Assembly: GCA_002332755.1 (NCBI GenBank)
Contig: DDBO01000093.1
Span: 1-31,047 of the forward strand
Origin: Bacteroidales bacterium UBA2030
GTDB lineage: Bacteria > Bacteroidota > Bacteroidia > Bacteroidales > TTA-H9
Length of the DNA stretch: 31,047 nucleotides
Reading direction: 5' to 3'
Shown here in pieces: positions 9,748-17,570 of this stretch. Positions within the stretch are counted from its first letter, which is position 1. Each line of letters starts with the position of its first letter. The position numbers and the translations under genes are program-made. The notes under the pieces are model-generated. The model worked only from the letters and a program-made list of their open reading frames with translations, was not told where the DNA came from and searched no databases.

Positions 9748-11250
9748 ATGAATAACCACACTTCTTTGCATCCCAATCCCTTGGTTCAGTATTTAAACAA
9801 GCCCAATAGTGAGTTTACGAAAGCTGATATTATTAGATATATTGAAGACAATAATATTAGCATGGTAAATTTCCGGTATGTGGGCGGGGATGGGCGATTA
9901 AAAACTTTGAATTTTGTCATACATGATTATCAGCATCTTGACACTCTCTTATCGGCCGGTGAGCGTGTTGACGGTTCCAGTCTTTTCAAGTACATCGAAG
10001 CCGGAAGCAGCGACCTGTATGTTATTCCCCGCTACCGTACTGCTTTTGTGAATCCTTTTACTGATGTTCCAACCCTTGACATTCTCTGTTCTTATTATAC
10101 CAAGGACGGGACACCCCTTGAGAGTGCACCGGAATATGTGCTTCGTAAAGCCCATCAGGTGTTAAAAGAGCGTACAGGATATTCCTTCGAAGCCATGGGC
10201 GAGCTTGAGTACTATCTCATACGTCCGCGCTCTGAATTTTTTCATGCTGACGATCAAAGGGGATATCACGAATCCACTCCTTTTTGCAAAGGGGCAAGCC
10301 TTAGACGCCAGGCCATGCTTTATATAGCTCAGGCCGGTGGTTATATCAAATACGGGCATTCCGAGGTGGGCAATTTTACCCTGGGAGATTACGAATACGA
10401 ACAAAATGAAATAGAATTTATGCCCGTACCGGTAGAAGATGCTGCCGATCAGTTGGTTATTGCAAAATGGATTTTGCGAAATCTGGCTTACAAAAATAAC
10501 CTGCATATTACATTTGCGCCCAAGATTACGGTAGGAAAGGCCGGTAGTGGTTTACATATCCACACTCGCTTAATGAAAGATGGTGTGAATGCGATGATTG
10601 AAAATGGAAAATTAAGCGATATTGCCAAAAAAGCTATTGCAGGTTACCTCGACCTTGCTCCCTCGCTTACGGCATTTGGAAACCAAAATCCCACCTCATA
10701 TTTCAGGCTGGTACCCCATCAAGAAGCGCCTACAAATATTTGCTGGGGTGATCGCAACCGGTCGGTACTTGTTCGCGTACCTTTAGGTTGGTTAGGTAAG
10801 GGTAATATGGCCAAGGATGCAAACCCCCTCGAACCCGCAGGTGAATATGATTTCAGCCAGAAACAAACCGTTGAGTTTCGTTGCCCGGATGGTTCAGCCG
10901 ATGTATATATGCTTCTTGCGGGTTTAACCGTTGCAGCCAGACATGGTCTCGAAATGCCCAATTCCCTCGAATTGGCCGACAAAACCTATGTGGATGTGAA
11001 TATCTTTAATGAAGAACATAAAGAAAAAGTAAAAGAACTTAAACAGCTCCCGGTTTCGTGTTACGATTCAGCCTTAAAACTCGAACGTCAGGCAAACGTA
11101 TACATGCAATATGGAGTATTTCCTCAGCGAGTAATAGAAGGATTTATAAAACAGCTCAAAACTTTCAACGATCAGAACCTTCGTGAGCAAATAGGTAATA
11201 ATTCAGACGCAATCCTTGAATTGGTTCAGAAGTATTTCCATTGTGGTTAA
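9748..11250 (+). CDS. glnA: Glutamine synthetase, type I
   Basis: 500 residues from the ATG at 9748; the frame extends to a TTG at 9706 that coincides with the predicted transcript start. It makes glutamine from glutamate, ammonia and ATP in the cytoplasm. The N-terminal beta-grasp domain (MVNFRYVGGDGRLKTLNF) precedes the catalytic domain. Visible motifs are ELEYYLIRP (metal-binding Glu residues), KAGSGLHIH (ATP/metal region) and NPTSYFRLVPHQEAP followed by CWGDRNRS. The adenylylation loop NLYDLPP of the beta subtype is absent, since the C-terminal region instead reads YVDVNIFNEEHKEK. Control by adenylyltransferase is therefore unlikely, and feedback or transcriptional control is expected. 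It is a single-gene unit with its own promoter and terminator. Confidence 0.93.
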   Translation: MNNHTSLHPNPLVQYLNKPNSEFTKADIIRYIEDNNISMVNFRYVGGDGRLKTLNFVIHDYQHLDTLLSAGERVDGSSLFKYIEAGSSDLYVIPRYRTAFVNPFTDVPTLDILCSYYTKDGTPLESAPEYVLRKAHQVLKERTGYSFEAMGELEYYLIRPRSEFFHADDQRGYHESTPFCKGASLRRQAMLYIAQAGGYIKYGHSEVGNFTLGDYEYEQNEIEFMPVPVEDAADQLVIAKWILRNLAYKNNLHITFAPKITVGKAGSGLHIHTRLMKDGVNAMIENGKLSDIAKKAIAGYLDLAPSLTAFGNQNPTSYFRLVPHQEAPTNICWGDRNRSVLVRVPLGWLGKGNMAKDANPLEPAGEYDFSQKQTVEFRCPDGSADVYMLLAGLTVAARHGLEMPNSLELADKTYVDVNIFNEEHKEKVKELKQLPVSCYDSALKLERQANVYMQYGVFPQRVIEGFIKQLKTFNDQNLREQIGNNSDAILELVQKYFHCG

Positions 11251-11274
11251 TAAATAACTGTTATTGTGTTTAGA

Positions 11275-11303
11275 AGGCTGCCATAAGGCAGCTTTTTATT
11301 TTT
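11275..11303 (+). terminator. Terminator after glnA
   Basis: GCTGCC (11277-11282), a four-base loop and GGCAGC (11287-11292), followed by TTTTTATTTTT. It lies 26 bp after the glnA stop codon. Confidence 0.85.
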
Positions 11304-11315
11304 CACTTGTTGTTC

Positions 11316-11323
11316 TATATTTG
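11316..11323 (+). promoter_or_regulatory. -7 promoter element for the superoxide dismutase gene
   Basis: TATATTTG is an exact TAnnTTTG match 26 bp before the ATG at 11350. The expected -33 position falls in the T-tract of the preceding terminator, so no TTTG box is seen. Confidence 0.5.
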
Positions 11324-11349
11324 TAATACAATCACCAAAAAACAAAGCT

Positions 11350-11925
11350 ATGAAACACGAGCTACCCGCCCTTCCTTGGGCTTATGATGCCCTGGAACCT
11401 TATATTTCAAAGCAAACCATTGAATTTCATTATGGTAAGCATCATCAAACCTATGTCAATAACCTTAATAACCTTATTCCTGGTACGGCCTTCGAAAATT
11501 CCAGTCTCGAAGAGATCATTTTGAAAGCAGAAGGTGGCATTTTTAATAATGGTGCTCAGGTTTGGAATCATACCTTTTATTGGCAATGTCTCTCACCGAA
11601 GGGTGGAGGGCAGCCCACAGGGAAATTGGCTGAAGCGATAAATCGCGATTTTGGCTCATTCGAAGCCTTTCGGGAAAAGTTTTCAGCGGCCGCAGCAACC
11701 TTATTTGGAAGTGGTTGGGCATGGTTGGTTAAAACTCCGGAAGGCAAATTAGAGATTGTCCAGGAAAGTAATGCCGGTAATCCTTTGCGACAGGGTAAAA
11801 CTCCCCTTCTTACCTGCGATGTTTGGGAACATGCCTACTATCTTGACAAACAGAACCGTAGGGCCGATTACATAGCCGACTTCTGGAAACTTGTGGATTG
11901 GGAGGCTGTTGCTGAACGTTTTTAA
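11350..11925 (+). CDS. sodB: Superoxide dismutase, Fe type
   Basis: 191 residues, the normal length. It converts superoxide to oxygen and hydrogen peroxide. The metal ligands are all present: His27 (EFHYGKHH), His74 (WNHTFYW), Asp157 and His161 (DVWEHAYYLD). Gln70 in FNNGAQVW is the Fe-type active-site glutamine, whereas Mn enzymes usually carry the equivalent Gln near residue 146. There is no signal peptide, so it is cytoplasmic. For an organism with an otherwise fermentative gene set it suggests tolerance of occasional oxygen exposure. The thioesterase gene follows after 13 bp, so the two are probably co-transcribed. Confidence 0.95.
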   Translation: MKHELPALPWAYDALEPYISKQTIEFHYGKHHQTYVNNLNNLIPGTAFENSSLEEIILKAEGGIFNNGAQVWNHTFYWQCLSPKGGGQPTGKLAEAINRDFGSFEAFREKFSAAAATLFGSGWAWLVKTPEGKLEIVQESNAGNPLRQGKTPLLTCDVWEHAYYLDKQNRRADYIADFWKLVDWEAVAERF

Positions 11926-11938
11926 AAAATCCCGGCTT

Positions 11939-12412
11939 ATGAAACTCATTACAAATCCGCCAAGGGCCAATCTTGGCTACAATTGTTATGGTTGTGCACC
12001 TCATAACCCCCGGGGGCTTCATTTGCAATTTTTTGAAGATGGGGATGAAATCGTCGGAGTGTGGAAGCCCCATCCTGATTTTCAAAGCTATGAGAATATC
12101 GTTCATGGTGGAGTACAAATGGCTTTGATGGATGAAACGGCCTGCTGGGTAATGATGGTTAAGGTGGGAACTGCTGGTTTTACGCAAACCATGAGATTTA
12201 GTTTTTTAAAGCATGTTTATGTGAATCAGAAAGAAATTCAAATAAGAGGGAAATTAGTGGAAATAAAAGGCGGCATTGCTTATATCGAGCTAAGAATATT
12301 GGACCCCGAAGGAGAGGTGCGTACTACAGCACTGGCAGAGTATTTTGTTGTACCTGAAAAAATAGCCCTCCGCCGGTTACAATATCCCGGTAAAGAGGCA
12401 TTTGGCATCTAA
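11939..12412 (+). CDS. PaaI-type hotdog-fold thioesterase
   Basis: 157 residues from the ATG at 11939. An in-frame GTG at 11891 would overlap the dismutase gene and is less likely. The motif IVHGGVQMALMDETACW is the 4HBT/PaaI helix-and-Asp signature: HGG, then an acidic residue on the central helix. The strand-rich remainder, with RFSFLKHVYVNQKEI and ALAEYFVV, fits a single hotdog domain. It probably hydrolyses acyl- or aryl-CoA thioesters, but the substrate is unknown. Near the N-terminus NCYGCAPHNPRGL resembles the C.GC....N..GL segment seen in several uncharacterised hotdog proteins. It is likely in an operon with sodB and ends at a strong bidirectional terminator. Confidence 0.8.
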   Translation: MKLITNPPRANLGYNCYGCAPHNPRGLHLQFFEDGDEIVGVWKPHPDFQSYENIVHGGVQMALMDETACWVMMVKVGTAGFTQTMRFSFLKHVYVNQKEIQIRGKLVEIKGGIAYIELRILDPEGEVRTTALAEYFVVPEKIALRRLQYPGKEAFGI

Positions 12413-12414
12413 AC

Positions 12415-12446
12415 AAAACCCCGGCAGAGAATTATGCCGGGGTTTT
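12415..12446. terminator. Bidirectional terminator between the thioesterase gene and glmS
   Basis: A perfect 12-bp inverted repeat, AAAACCCCGGCA (12415-12426) and TGCCGGGGTTTT (12435-12446), with an 8-bp loop. The A and T ends provide a U-run in both directions, which suits the convergent genes ending at 12412 (+) and 12472 (-). Confidence 0.9.
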
Positions 12447-12471
12447 CAGCCTTATATCAGACTTATAAAAG

Positions 12472-14310
12472 CTATTCAACTGTTACTGATTTAGCCAGGT
12501 TTCGCGGTTGGTCAACATTGCAGCCCCTGAGCACAGCAATGTAGTAAGCCATCAGCTGCAAAGGTATTGTGGCTAACAGGGGTACCAACATTTCTTCAGT
12601 TTCGGGTATTTCTACGTAAAAATCTGAAAGGTCTTTTACTGTCGTGTCGCCCTCAGTAATGATAGATATGATACGCCCTTTTCTGGCTTTTACTTCCTGA
12701 ATGTTAGAAATCACCTTTTCATACGTTCCTTTATTAGTAGCGATTACCACCACGGGCATTTCCTGGTCGATAAGCGCTATAGGGCCGTGCTTCATTTCGG
12801 CAGCCGGATAGCCTTCTGCATGTATATAGGAGATTTCTTTGAGTTTTAGAGCACCTTCGAGGGCAACCGGAAAATTGTATCCCCTTCCTAAATAGAGGAA
12901 GTTTCTGGCATAGGTAAATATTTTTGAAAACTCCTTAATTTCTTCAGCCTTTTTAAGAATTTTTGCCACTTTATCAGGAATAGTGTGCATCTCATGGAGA
13001 ATCTGGCTGATGCGTTCTTCGGTGAGGGTGCCTTTTTTCTGGGCAAGAGCCAAGGCCATTAAGGTAAGGACAGTAACCTGTGCTGTAAAGGCTTTGGTAG
13101 AGGCAACGCCAATTTCAGGTCCGGCGTGAGTGTAGGAACCGGCATCCACAAAGCGGGCAATTGTACTGCCTACTACGTTACAAATGCCATAAATAAAGGC
13201 CCCTCTTTTTTTGGCCATTTCTATCGCCGCATATGTATCGGCTGTTTCTCCTGATTGGCTTATGGCAATAACTATGTCGTCGGGATAAATAATAGGATTA
13301 CGATAACGAAACTCTGAAGAATATTCTACTTCCACGGGTATTCGGGCCAATTCTTCGAGCAAGTATTCCCCCACAAGTCCGGCATGCCAGGAAGTCCCTG
13401 CAGCAGTGATGATTATGCGGCGTGCATTCAGGAATTTATCAAGATGATCGATAATTCCCGCCATGCTTATGGTGGTTTTATTGTTATTGATGCGGCCCCG
13501 CATGCAGTCGCGGATAGTTACCGGTTGTTCAAAAATTTCCTTGAGCATAAAATGCTCAAAACCACTTTTTTCTAATTGACTGATGTCGAGTTCCAGTTTC
13601 TGTACTACCGGGTTTTTTTCGATGTTTTTGATGGTTTTTACCTTAAGTTTCTGGCCTCTTTCGAGAATGGCAATTTCTTCATCATCGAGGTAAACCACGT
13701 CTTTGGTGTATTCCACAATAGGGGAAGCATCGCTGGCAAGGAAAAATTCATCTTTACCAATGCCAACCACTAAAGGACTACCATTTCGGGCAGCAACCAG
13801 GGTATTGGGATTGTCTTTTTCCATCACTACAATCGCGTAGGCTCCAATCACCTGATTGAGTGCAGCCCTAACGGCTTCGAAAAGAGATAGATTAGCGCTT
13901 TTTTTAATAAAGTGAATCAGCTGAATGAGCACCTCTGTATCTGTGCTGCTGTTGAACTGGTAACCATTTTGCATGAGACTTTCACGCAAAACAGCATAGT
14001 TTTCAATGATTCCGTTATGAATAAGTGCAAGTTCCTCATTTTGTGAAAAATGGGGATGAGCGTTTACATCATTGGGTTCTCCATGGGTTGCCCAACGGGT
14101 GTGGGCCATGCCAATGGTACCGTGCAGGTCCTTGTCGGCAATGTGGCGCTCAAGGTCGGCCACTTTACCTTTCGTTTTGTAAACACGTAAGCTGTCGTTG
14201 AGAATGGCAATACCAGCGCTGTCATAACCTCTGTATTCTAACCTCTTAAGTCCTTTGATAAGGATAGGTTTGGCCTCGCGAGGGCCAATATAACCAACTA
14301 TTCCACACAT
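12472..14310 (-). CDS. glmS: Glutamine--fructose-6-phosphate aminotransferase (isomerizing)
   Basis: 612 residues, the normal length. It makes glucosamine-6-phosphate from fructose-6-phosphate and glutamine, the first step towards UDP-GlcNAc for peptidoglycan and lipopolysaccharide. Cys2 in MCGIVGYIGPREA is the N-terminal glutaminase nucleophile. YRGYDSAG, TRWATHGEPN and HNGIIENY mark the glutaminase domain. Two sugar isomerase (SIS) domains follow, with ISQSGETADT and GPEIGVASTKAFTAQ in the first and GRGYNFPVALEGALKLKEISY in the second. The C-terminus NLAKSVTVE is canonical. I see no glmS ribozyme upstream, and only 40 bp separate it from the DUF4270 gene, so it is probably transcribed as the last gene of that operon. 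Confidence 0.96.
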   Translation of the reverse strand: MCGIVGYIGPREAKPILIKGLKRLEYRGYDSAGIAILNDSLRVYKTKGKVADLERHIADKDLHGTIGMAHTRWATHGEPNDVNAHPHFSQNEELALIHNGIIENYAVLRESLMQNGYQFNSSTDTEVLIQLIHFIKKSANLSLFEAVRAALNQVIGAYAIVVMEKDNPNTLVAARNGSPLVVGIGKDEFFLASDASPIVEYTKDVVYLDDEEIAILERGQKLKVKTIKNIEKNPVVQKLELDISQLEKSGFEHFMLKEIFEQPVTIRDCMRGRINNNKTTISMAGIIDHLDKFLNARRIIITAAGTSWHAGLVGEYLLEELARIPVEVEYSSEFRYRNPIIYPDDIVIAISQSGETADTYAAIEMAKKRGAFIYGICNVVGSTIARFVDAGSYTHAGPEIGVASTKAFTAQVTVLTLMALALAQKKGTLTEERISQILHEMHTIPDKVAKILKKAEEIKEFSKIFTYARNFLYLGRGYNFPVALEGALKLKEISYIHAEGYPAAEMKHGPIALIDQEMPVVVIATNKGTYEKVISNIQEVKARKGRIISIITEGDTTVKDLSDFYVEIPETEEMLVPLLATIPLQLMAYYIAVLRGCNVDQPRNLAKSVTVE

Positions 14311-14350
14311 AGGCTGTTGTTTGAATTAAAGGGATGTAAAGTTAATGCAA

Positions 14351-15682
14351 TTAAGGAAGGATTGTATAAACAACACGCAATTTTACCCTTTGGTTGTATA
14401 TAGCGGGGTCGGTGGGTTGTGTGCCACCTATCACTAGCCTGTAAGCTCTTACTGACGGCCCCGAAACCTGAAGGGTTAGGTGTTTTGTGCTGTCGCGGGT
14501 TCCATCAACAATTCCCTGGACATACCTGGGGATTCTGAAGAAATATTTTCCTGCCGTGCTGTTGTAGGTTCCACCAAAATATTCATCCCCTTGATTTTGT
14601 TCGGTTAAGAACTTTATTTCTCCTCCTTTCGATTCTTCGTAGAGCAAAAGTTTATCCGGGGCAGCATAGGTACTGTTATTGTCGATATTGTATAGTTCGA
14701 GCACGGCATCGTTTATTGCAATTTTTTTATTATGGGTTAGCTGCGTCAATTCAGGCACCCGGAGCTTAATTTTTACTCCCCCCATTGCCTGTAAATAGAG
14801 TTTTTCTTTACCCAGTGTTGTATCTTTATTAATCACTTGTTGTTTGAAGGAAGCATTGGCTTGTAGGTAATCTTGATGATTGAAATTATTGAAGCGGGCA
14901 GAAGAACTGTTTATAACCAGGCTAAAGCTTAAGCTGTCTTCTTCATCATTTTTATAGTAAATAACCAGTTCTGAAAGGGCTGATTCGAGGTTAATATACA
15001 TCAGTGTTCCTGTTCCCGGGGCATTGGCTGGTTCGGCAGTAATATAAAGGCCTTTGATGTACTTAATGAATTCATCATTTGTTGATAAAGCGTCGCTGGA
15101 TGCAGAGAAAATTTTCTGGATGAATGCTGGAGCGGATTGATCTAATCGGATGCGTAAGTGGGGAGCGTACTTTACAGTATCAATGTAAACACTGTCGTAA
15201 GGCCTTACCAACATAGTTTTTGATGCAAGGGGGACAGCATTGTAGGCAGCATTCCGTTTTGAATAATAAACACTGTCGTAATATATATCGCTCGTCAATT
15301 CATATACTTTGATGGTTTGAATTGAGGTGGTATCGCCGTAAGCTCCTTTTATTGCTAATTTGAGGATTGCAGAGTCGACGACAGGGTTGGTGCCAAAACT
15401 ATGACCCACAAAAGGCAGGCGCAGCTGTGTGTAAATGCTCGCTGTTGTGATACCAAATACTGGATCCCAGTAACTACCCAAAATATTTTGGGATGTTTCA
15501 TCTGTTCTTACTGAATCGTCGATGATAGAGTAGGCTTCGAGGGTGATTGTGGTATCTTGTCCAAAAGCTAGCCTATCGCTGGGTGGAATTATATCGGTGC
15601 CAATACGATCGGGTTCTTTTGTACATGCACTAACCATAAGTGCAAGTATAGCCACTAAGCTGAAAAAACGGTAAGTTTTCAA
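14351..15682 (-). CDS. DUF4270 family outer-envelope lipoprotein
   Basis: 443 residues. A lipoprotein signal peptide ends at LMVSAC with Cys20 as the lipidated residue, followed by a charged TKEPDRIGTD start of the mature protein. The remainder is beta-rich with no catalytic motif I recognise. The early segment (GQDTTITLEAYSI, then GSYWDPVFGITTASIYTQLR) matches the DUF4270 family, which is restricted to Bacteroidota and has no known function. It lies between the glycogen synthase-like gene (60 bp upstream) and glmS (40 bp downstream), all on the same strand. The conserved pairing hints at a link to envelope sugar metabolism, but that is inference. Confidence 0.85.
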   Translation of the reverse strand: MKTYRFFSLVAILALMVSACTKEPDRIGTDIIPPSDRLAFGQDTTITLEAYSIIDDSVRTDETSQNILGSYWDPVFGITTASIYTQLRLPFVGHSFGTNPVVDSAILKLAIKGAYGDTTSIQTIKVYELTSDIYYDSVYYSKRNAAYNAVPLASKTMLVRPYDSVYIDTVKYAPHLRIRLDQSAPAFIQKIFSASSDALSTNDEFIKYIKGLYITAEPANAPGTGTLMYINLESALSELVIYYKNDEEDSLSFSLVINSSSARFNNFNHQDYLQANASFKQQVINKDTTLGKEKLYLQAMGGVKIKLRVPELTQLTHNKKIAINDAVLELYNIDNNSTYAAPDKLLLYEESKGGEIKFLTEQNQGDEYFGGTYNSTAGKYFFRIPRYVQGIVDGTRDSTKHLTLQVSGPSVRAYRLVIGGTQPTDPAIYNQRVKLRVVYTILP

Positions 15683-15742
15683 TGCTTCCAGTGTTTGGGT
15701 TCACAAATTTTGAAAAGTCATGCAAAGATGGTGCAAAAGTGT

Positions 15743-16561
15743 TTAGCTTCTTTTCCCTTCGAGGATTTTGTCGTAAAATTCGTTATATGCGTCGATGTAG
15801 GTTTCATCTGACTGCATAGAGAGTACCGGGATGTTGAGGGTTTTAAGATACTCTAATACTTCTGGGTTAATTTTTTCGGCAGCCAAAATAGCCCCATCGG
15901 CATACTGAAGGGCTCCTTTGAGCATCCCCACATAATTTCCATCTTTGTAATTAGCCAGGTCTTTCTCGGTAATTCCCGGCATTTTTATTTTTGATTTGAA
16001 GTTTTTTCCGAATATAAAATCGAAATCATCGTCGTAAAGCGAAATGACGATTTTTGATTCCTGAAAAATAGGGTTATCCTTCAAGGCACATTTGACATAC
16101 AGCGGTATAAGGCTTGTAAACCATCCATGGCAATGGATAATACTTGGATCCCAGCCTAACTTTTTAACAGTTTCAAGAACCCCCCGGGCAAAAAAGGCAG
16201 CCCTCTCATCGTTGTCTTTGAAAAATTTACCGTTTTTGTCTTCAAACTTGGCCTTTCGCTGGAAATAGTCGTCGTTATCAATAAAATATACCTGCATGCG
16301 AGCCTGCTGGATAGAGGCTACTTTAATAATCAAGGGACGGTCGGTGTTGTCAATAATAATGTTCATTCCCGAAAGCCGTATCACTTCATGCAACTGGTTG
16401 CGCCTTTCATTTATGTGCCCGTACTTTGGCATGAAGGTTCTGATTTCTTTGCCCCTTTCCTGTATTCCCTGTGGCAAATATCTGGCTATTTTTCCCATAG
16501 GACTGTCAGGAAGATATGGAATGATTTCCTGCGATACAATAAGAACCCGGGCGTTATTCAT
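15743..16561 (-). CDS. Stand-alone glycogen/starch synthase-like N-terminal domain (GT5)
   Basis: 272 residues, against about 480 for a full glycogen synthase. The N-terminus (ARVLIVSQEIIPYLPDSPMGKIARYLPQGIQERGKEIRTF) aligns with the start of GT5 enzymes, and WDPSIIHCHGWFTSLIPLY matches their conserved HCHDW region. The KxGGLADV loop that binds ADP-glucose is replaced by SPMGKIARYL, and the entire C-terminal GT-B domain with its ExxxxxxG nucleotide site is missing. It ends cleanly with no remnant downstream, so it looks like a dedicated short family rather than a broken gene. Glycogen synthesis is therefore unlikely as its direct activity; a regulatory or binding role is possible. It is the first gene of a probable operon with the DUF4270 gene and glmS. 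Confidence 0.8.
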   Translation of the reverse strand: MNNARVLIVSQEIIPYLPDSPMGKIARYLPQGIQERGKEIRTFMPKYGHINERRNQLHEVIRLSGMNIIIDNTDRPLIIKVASIQQARMQVYFIDNDDYFQRKAKFEDKNGKFFKDNDERAAFFARGVLETVKKLGWDPSIIHCHGWFTSLIPLYVKCALKDNPIFQESKIVISLYDDDFDFIFGKNFKSKIKMPGITEKDLANYKDGNYVGMLKGALQYADGAILAAEKINPEVLEYLKTLNIPVLSMQSDETYIDAYNEFYDKILEGKRS

Positions 16562-16599
16562 TGCAGTTAAATGTTATGTTACTTTTATGAATTCCCTTG

Positions 16600-16633
16600 C
16601 AAAAGTACAAATTTTTTGTTGATGTTGAGCAAA
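16600..16633 (-). promoter_or_regulatory. Promoter of the glycogen synthase-like/DUF4270/glmS operon
   Basis: On the minus strand TTTG (16633-16630), a 22-bp spacer and TACTTTTG (16607-16600) match the Bacteroidota vegetative promoter, 38 bp before the ATG at 16561. Confidence 0.6.
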
Positions 16634-16750
16634 AAAATAACTGATTATTAACAATATAATGTTTCAGGCGGGCAACTTCGGCTGTAATCAGCGTTTTGCG
16701 CAATACCTTCCTTGCTACATTAAATAGCTGAGATTCTGAGGTTAATGCTA

Positions 16751-17455
16751 CTAATGAAATATTTCCTTAAAAATAGCTGGTGTTTTTAGCTCTTTGAATT
16801 CTGGTAAATGTATCGAATAGTAATAAAGCAAAGCATCGAGAAGGTATTTACGGTGTGTGAATCTTACATGTAGGTATTGATCGGAAGTATAGGAGGTAAG
16901 CATGAGGGCAAAATCAGAAGATACTTCTTTTTCGAGTATCATTGAAGACTCTCCTACCGGGGGTATATCGGTAAATGAGCCCGCCCCGAGGTCGAACCAG
17001 GGCTTTTGGGTGGATGCATTGTTTAGGGGTTGGAATCCAAGATAGCGTGCCAGGCGTAGAAGGAACCACAAGGGAAATTCCGACAATTGTTCTTGGCTTT
17101 TATTCAGTTGTATTATGGCATTTTCTAGAAAATCAAACATTTCAGTATTTGTCTCAAATTCACGGATACTACGTTGAATCACTTCTGTCATAAAAAAGGC
17201 AATGGCCGTTTTTACCACACTTGAGTGCAAGCTTTCAGTATATCGATATAATCTGGCGTCTTTTAAATGAAGCAGTTCGCGGTGAGGGATATCTTCAAAA
17301 ATAATCTCGAGAAGTGTAAGTGGCTGAAGATAAGCTGGCCGTACGAGTGCCTTTTTGCTTCCCAGTCCTTTAATCATGAAGGATTTTAGACCTGTGTTTC
17401 TTACATAAAGTTTCACTACCACGCCATTATCGCCGTATCTGACGTGGTGTAGCAT
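16751..17455 (-). CDS. recO: DNA repair protein RecO
   Basis: 234 residues from the first ATG. RecO loads RecA onto single-stranded DNA with RecF and RecR. The N-terminal OB-fold (HHVRYGDNGVVVKLYV followed by KSFMIKGLGSKK) and the all-helical C-terminal domain (LWFLLRLARYLGFQP) match the family; no CxxC zinc motif is visible, as in many RecO proteins. The start is odd. Family members usually have about ten residues before this point, and the in-frame codons upstream encode IRQVIHSPAI, which resembles that missing beta-strand. There is no ATG, GTG or TTG between the in-frame stop at 17489-17491 and the ATG at 17455. Confidence 0.88.
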   Translation of the reverse strand: MLHHVRYGDNGVVVKLYVRNTGLKSFMIKGLGSKKALVRPAYLQPLTLLEIIFEDIPHRELLHLKDARLYRYTESLHSSVVKTAIAFFMTEVIQRSIREFETNTEMFDFLENAIIQLNKSQEQLSEFPLWFLLRLARYLGFQPLNNASTQKPWFDLGAGSFTDIPPVGESSMILEKEVSSDFALMLTSYTSDQYLHVRFTHRKYLLDALLYYYSIHLPEFKELKTPAIFKEIFH

Positions 17456-17501
17456 GATTGCCGGGGAGTGGATAACTTGTCTGATAGTTTATTTTTTGAT
17501 G

Positions 17502-17509
17502 CAAAGTTA
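17502..17509 (-). promoter_or_regulatory. -7 promoter element for recO
   Basis: The minus strand reads TAACTTTG, an exact TAnnTTTG match 46 bp before the recO ATG and just downstream of the butyrate kinase terminator. No TTTG -33 box is seen at the right spacing. Confidence 0.45.
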
Positions 17510-17518
17510 TACGTGAAT

Positions 17519-17542
17519 AAAAAAGCCGCCATAATGGGCGGC
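17519..17542 (-). terminator. Terminator of the M64 peptidase-ptb-ptb-buk operon
   Basis: On the minus strand GCCGCC (17542-17537), a six-base loop and GGCGGC (17530-17525) are followed by six T (17524-17519), 28 bp after the butyrate kinase stop codon. Confidence 0.85.
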
Positions 17543-17570
17543 CTCTTTTATTGAGCGATAGGGTAGGAGG

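Noticed and set aside
11251..11274. Small palindrome AATAACTGTTATT after glnA
   Set aside because: Short, AT-rich and next to a clear terminator; no gene start or promoter element overlaps it.
15743..16561. A frameshifted glycogen synthase pseudogene
   Set aside because: No remnant of the C-terminal domain exists in any frame downstream; the following 60 bp lead straight into the DUF4270 gene.
16600..16612. GTACAAA next to the glycogen synthase-like promoter as a further enhancer-site copy
   Set aside because: Only the TTGTAC core is shared with the 24534-24570 repeat and it is embedded in an ordinary promoter; chance is sufficient.
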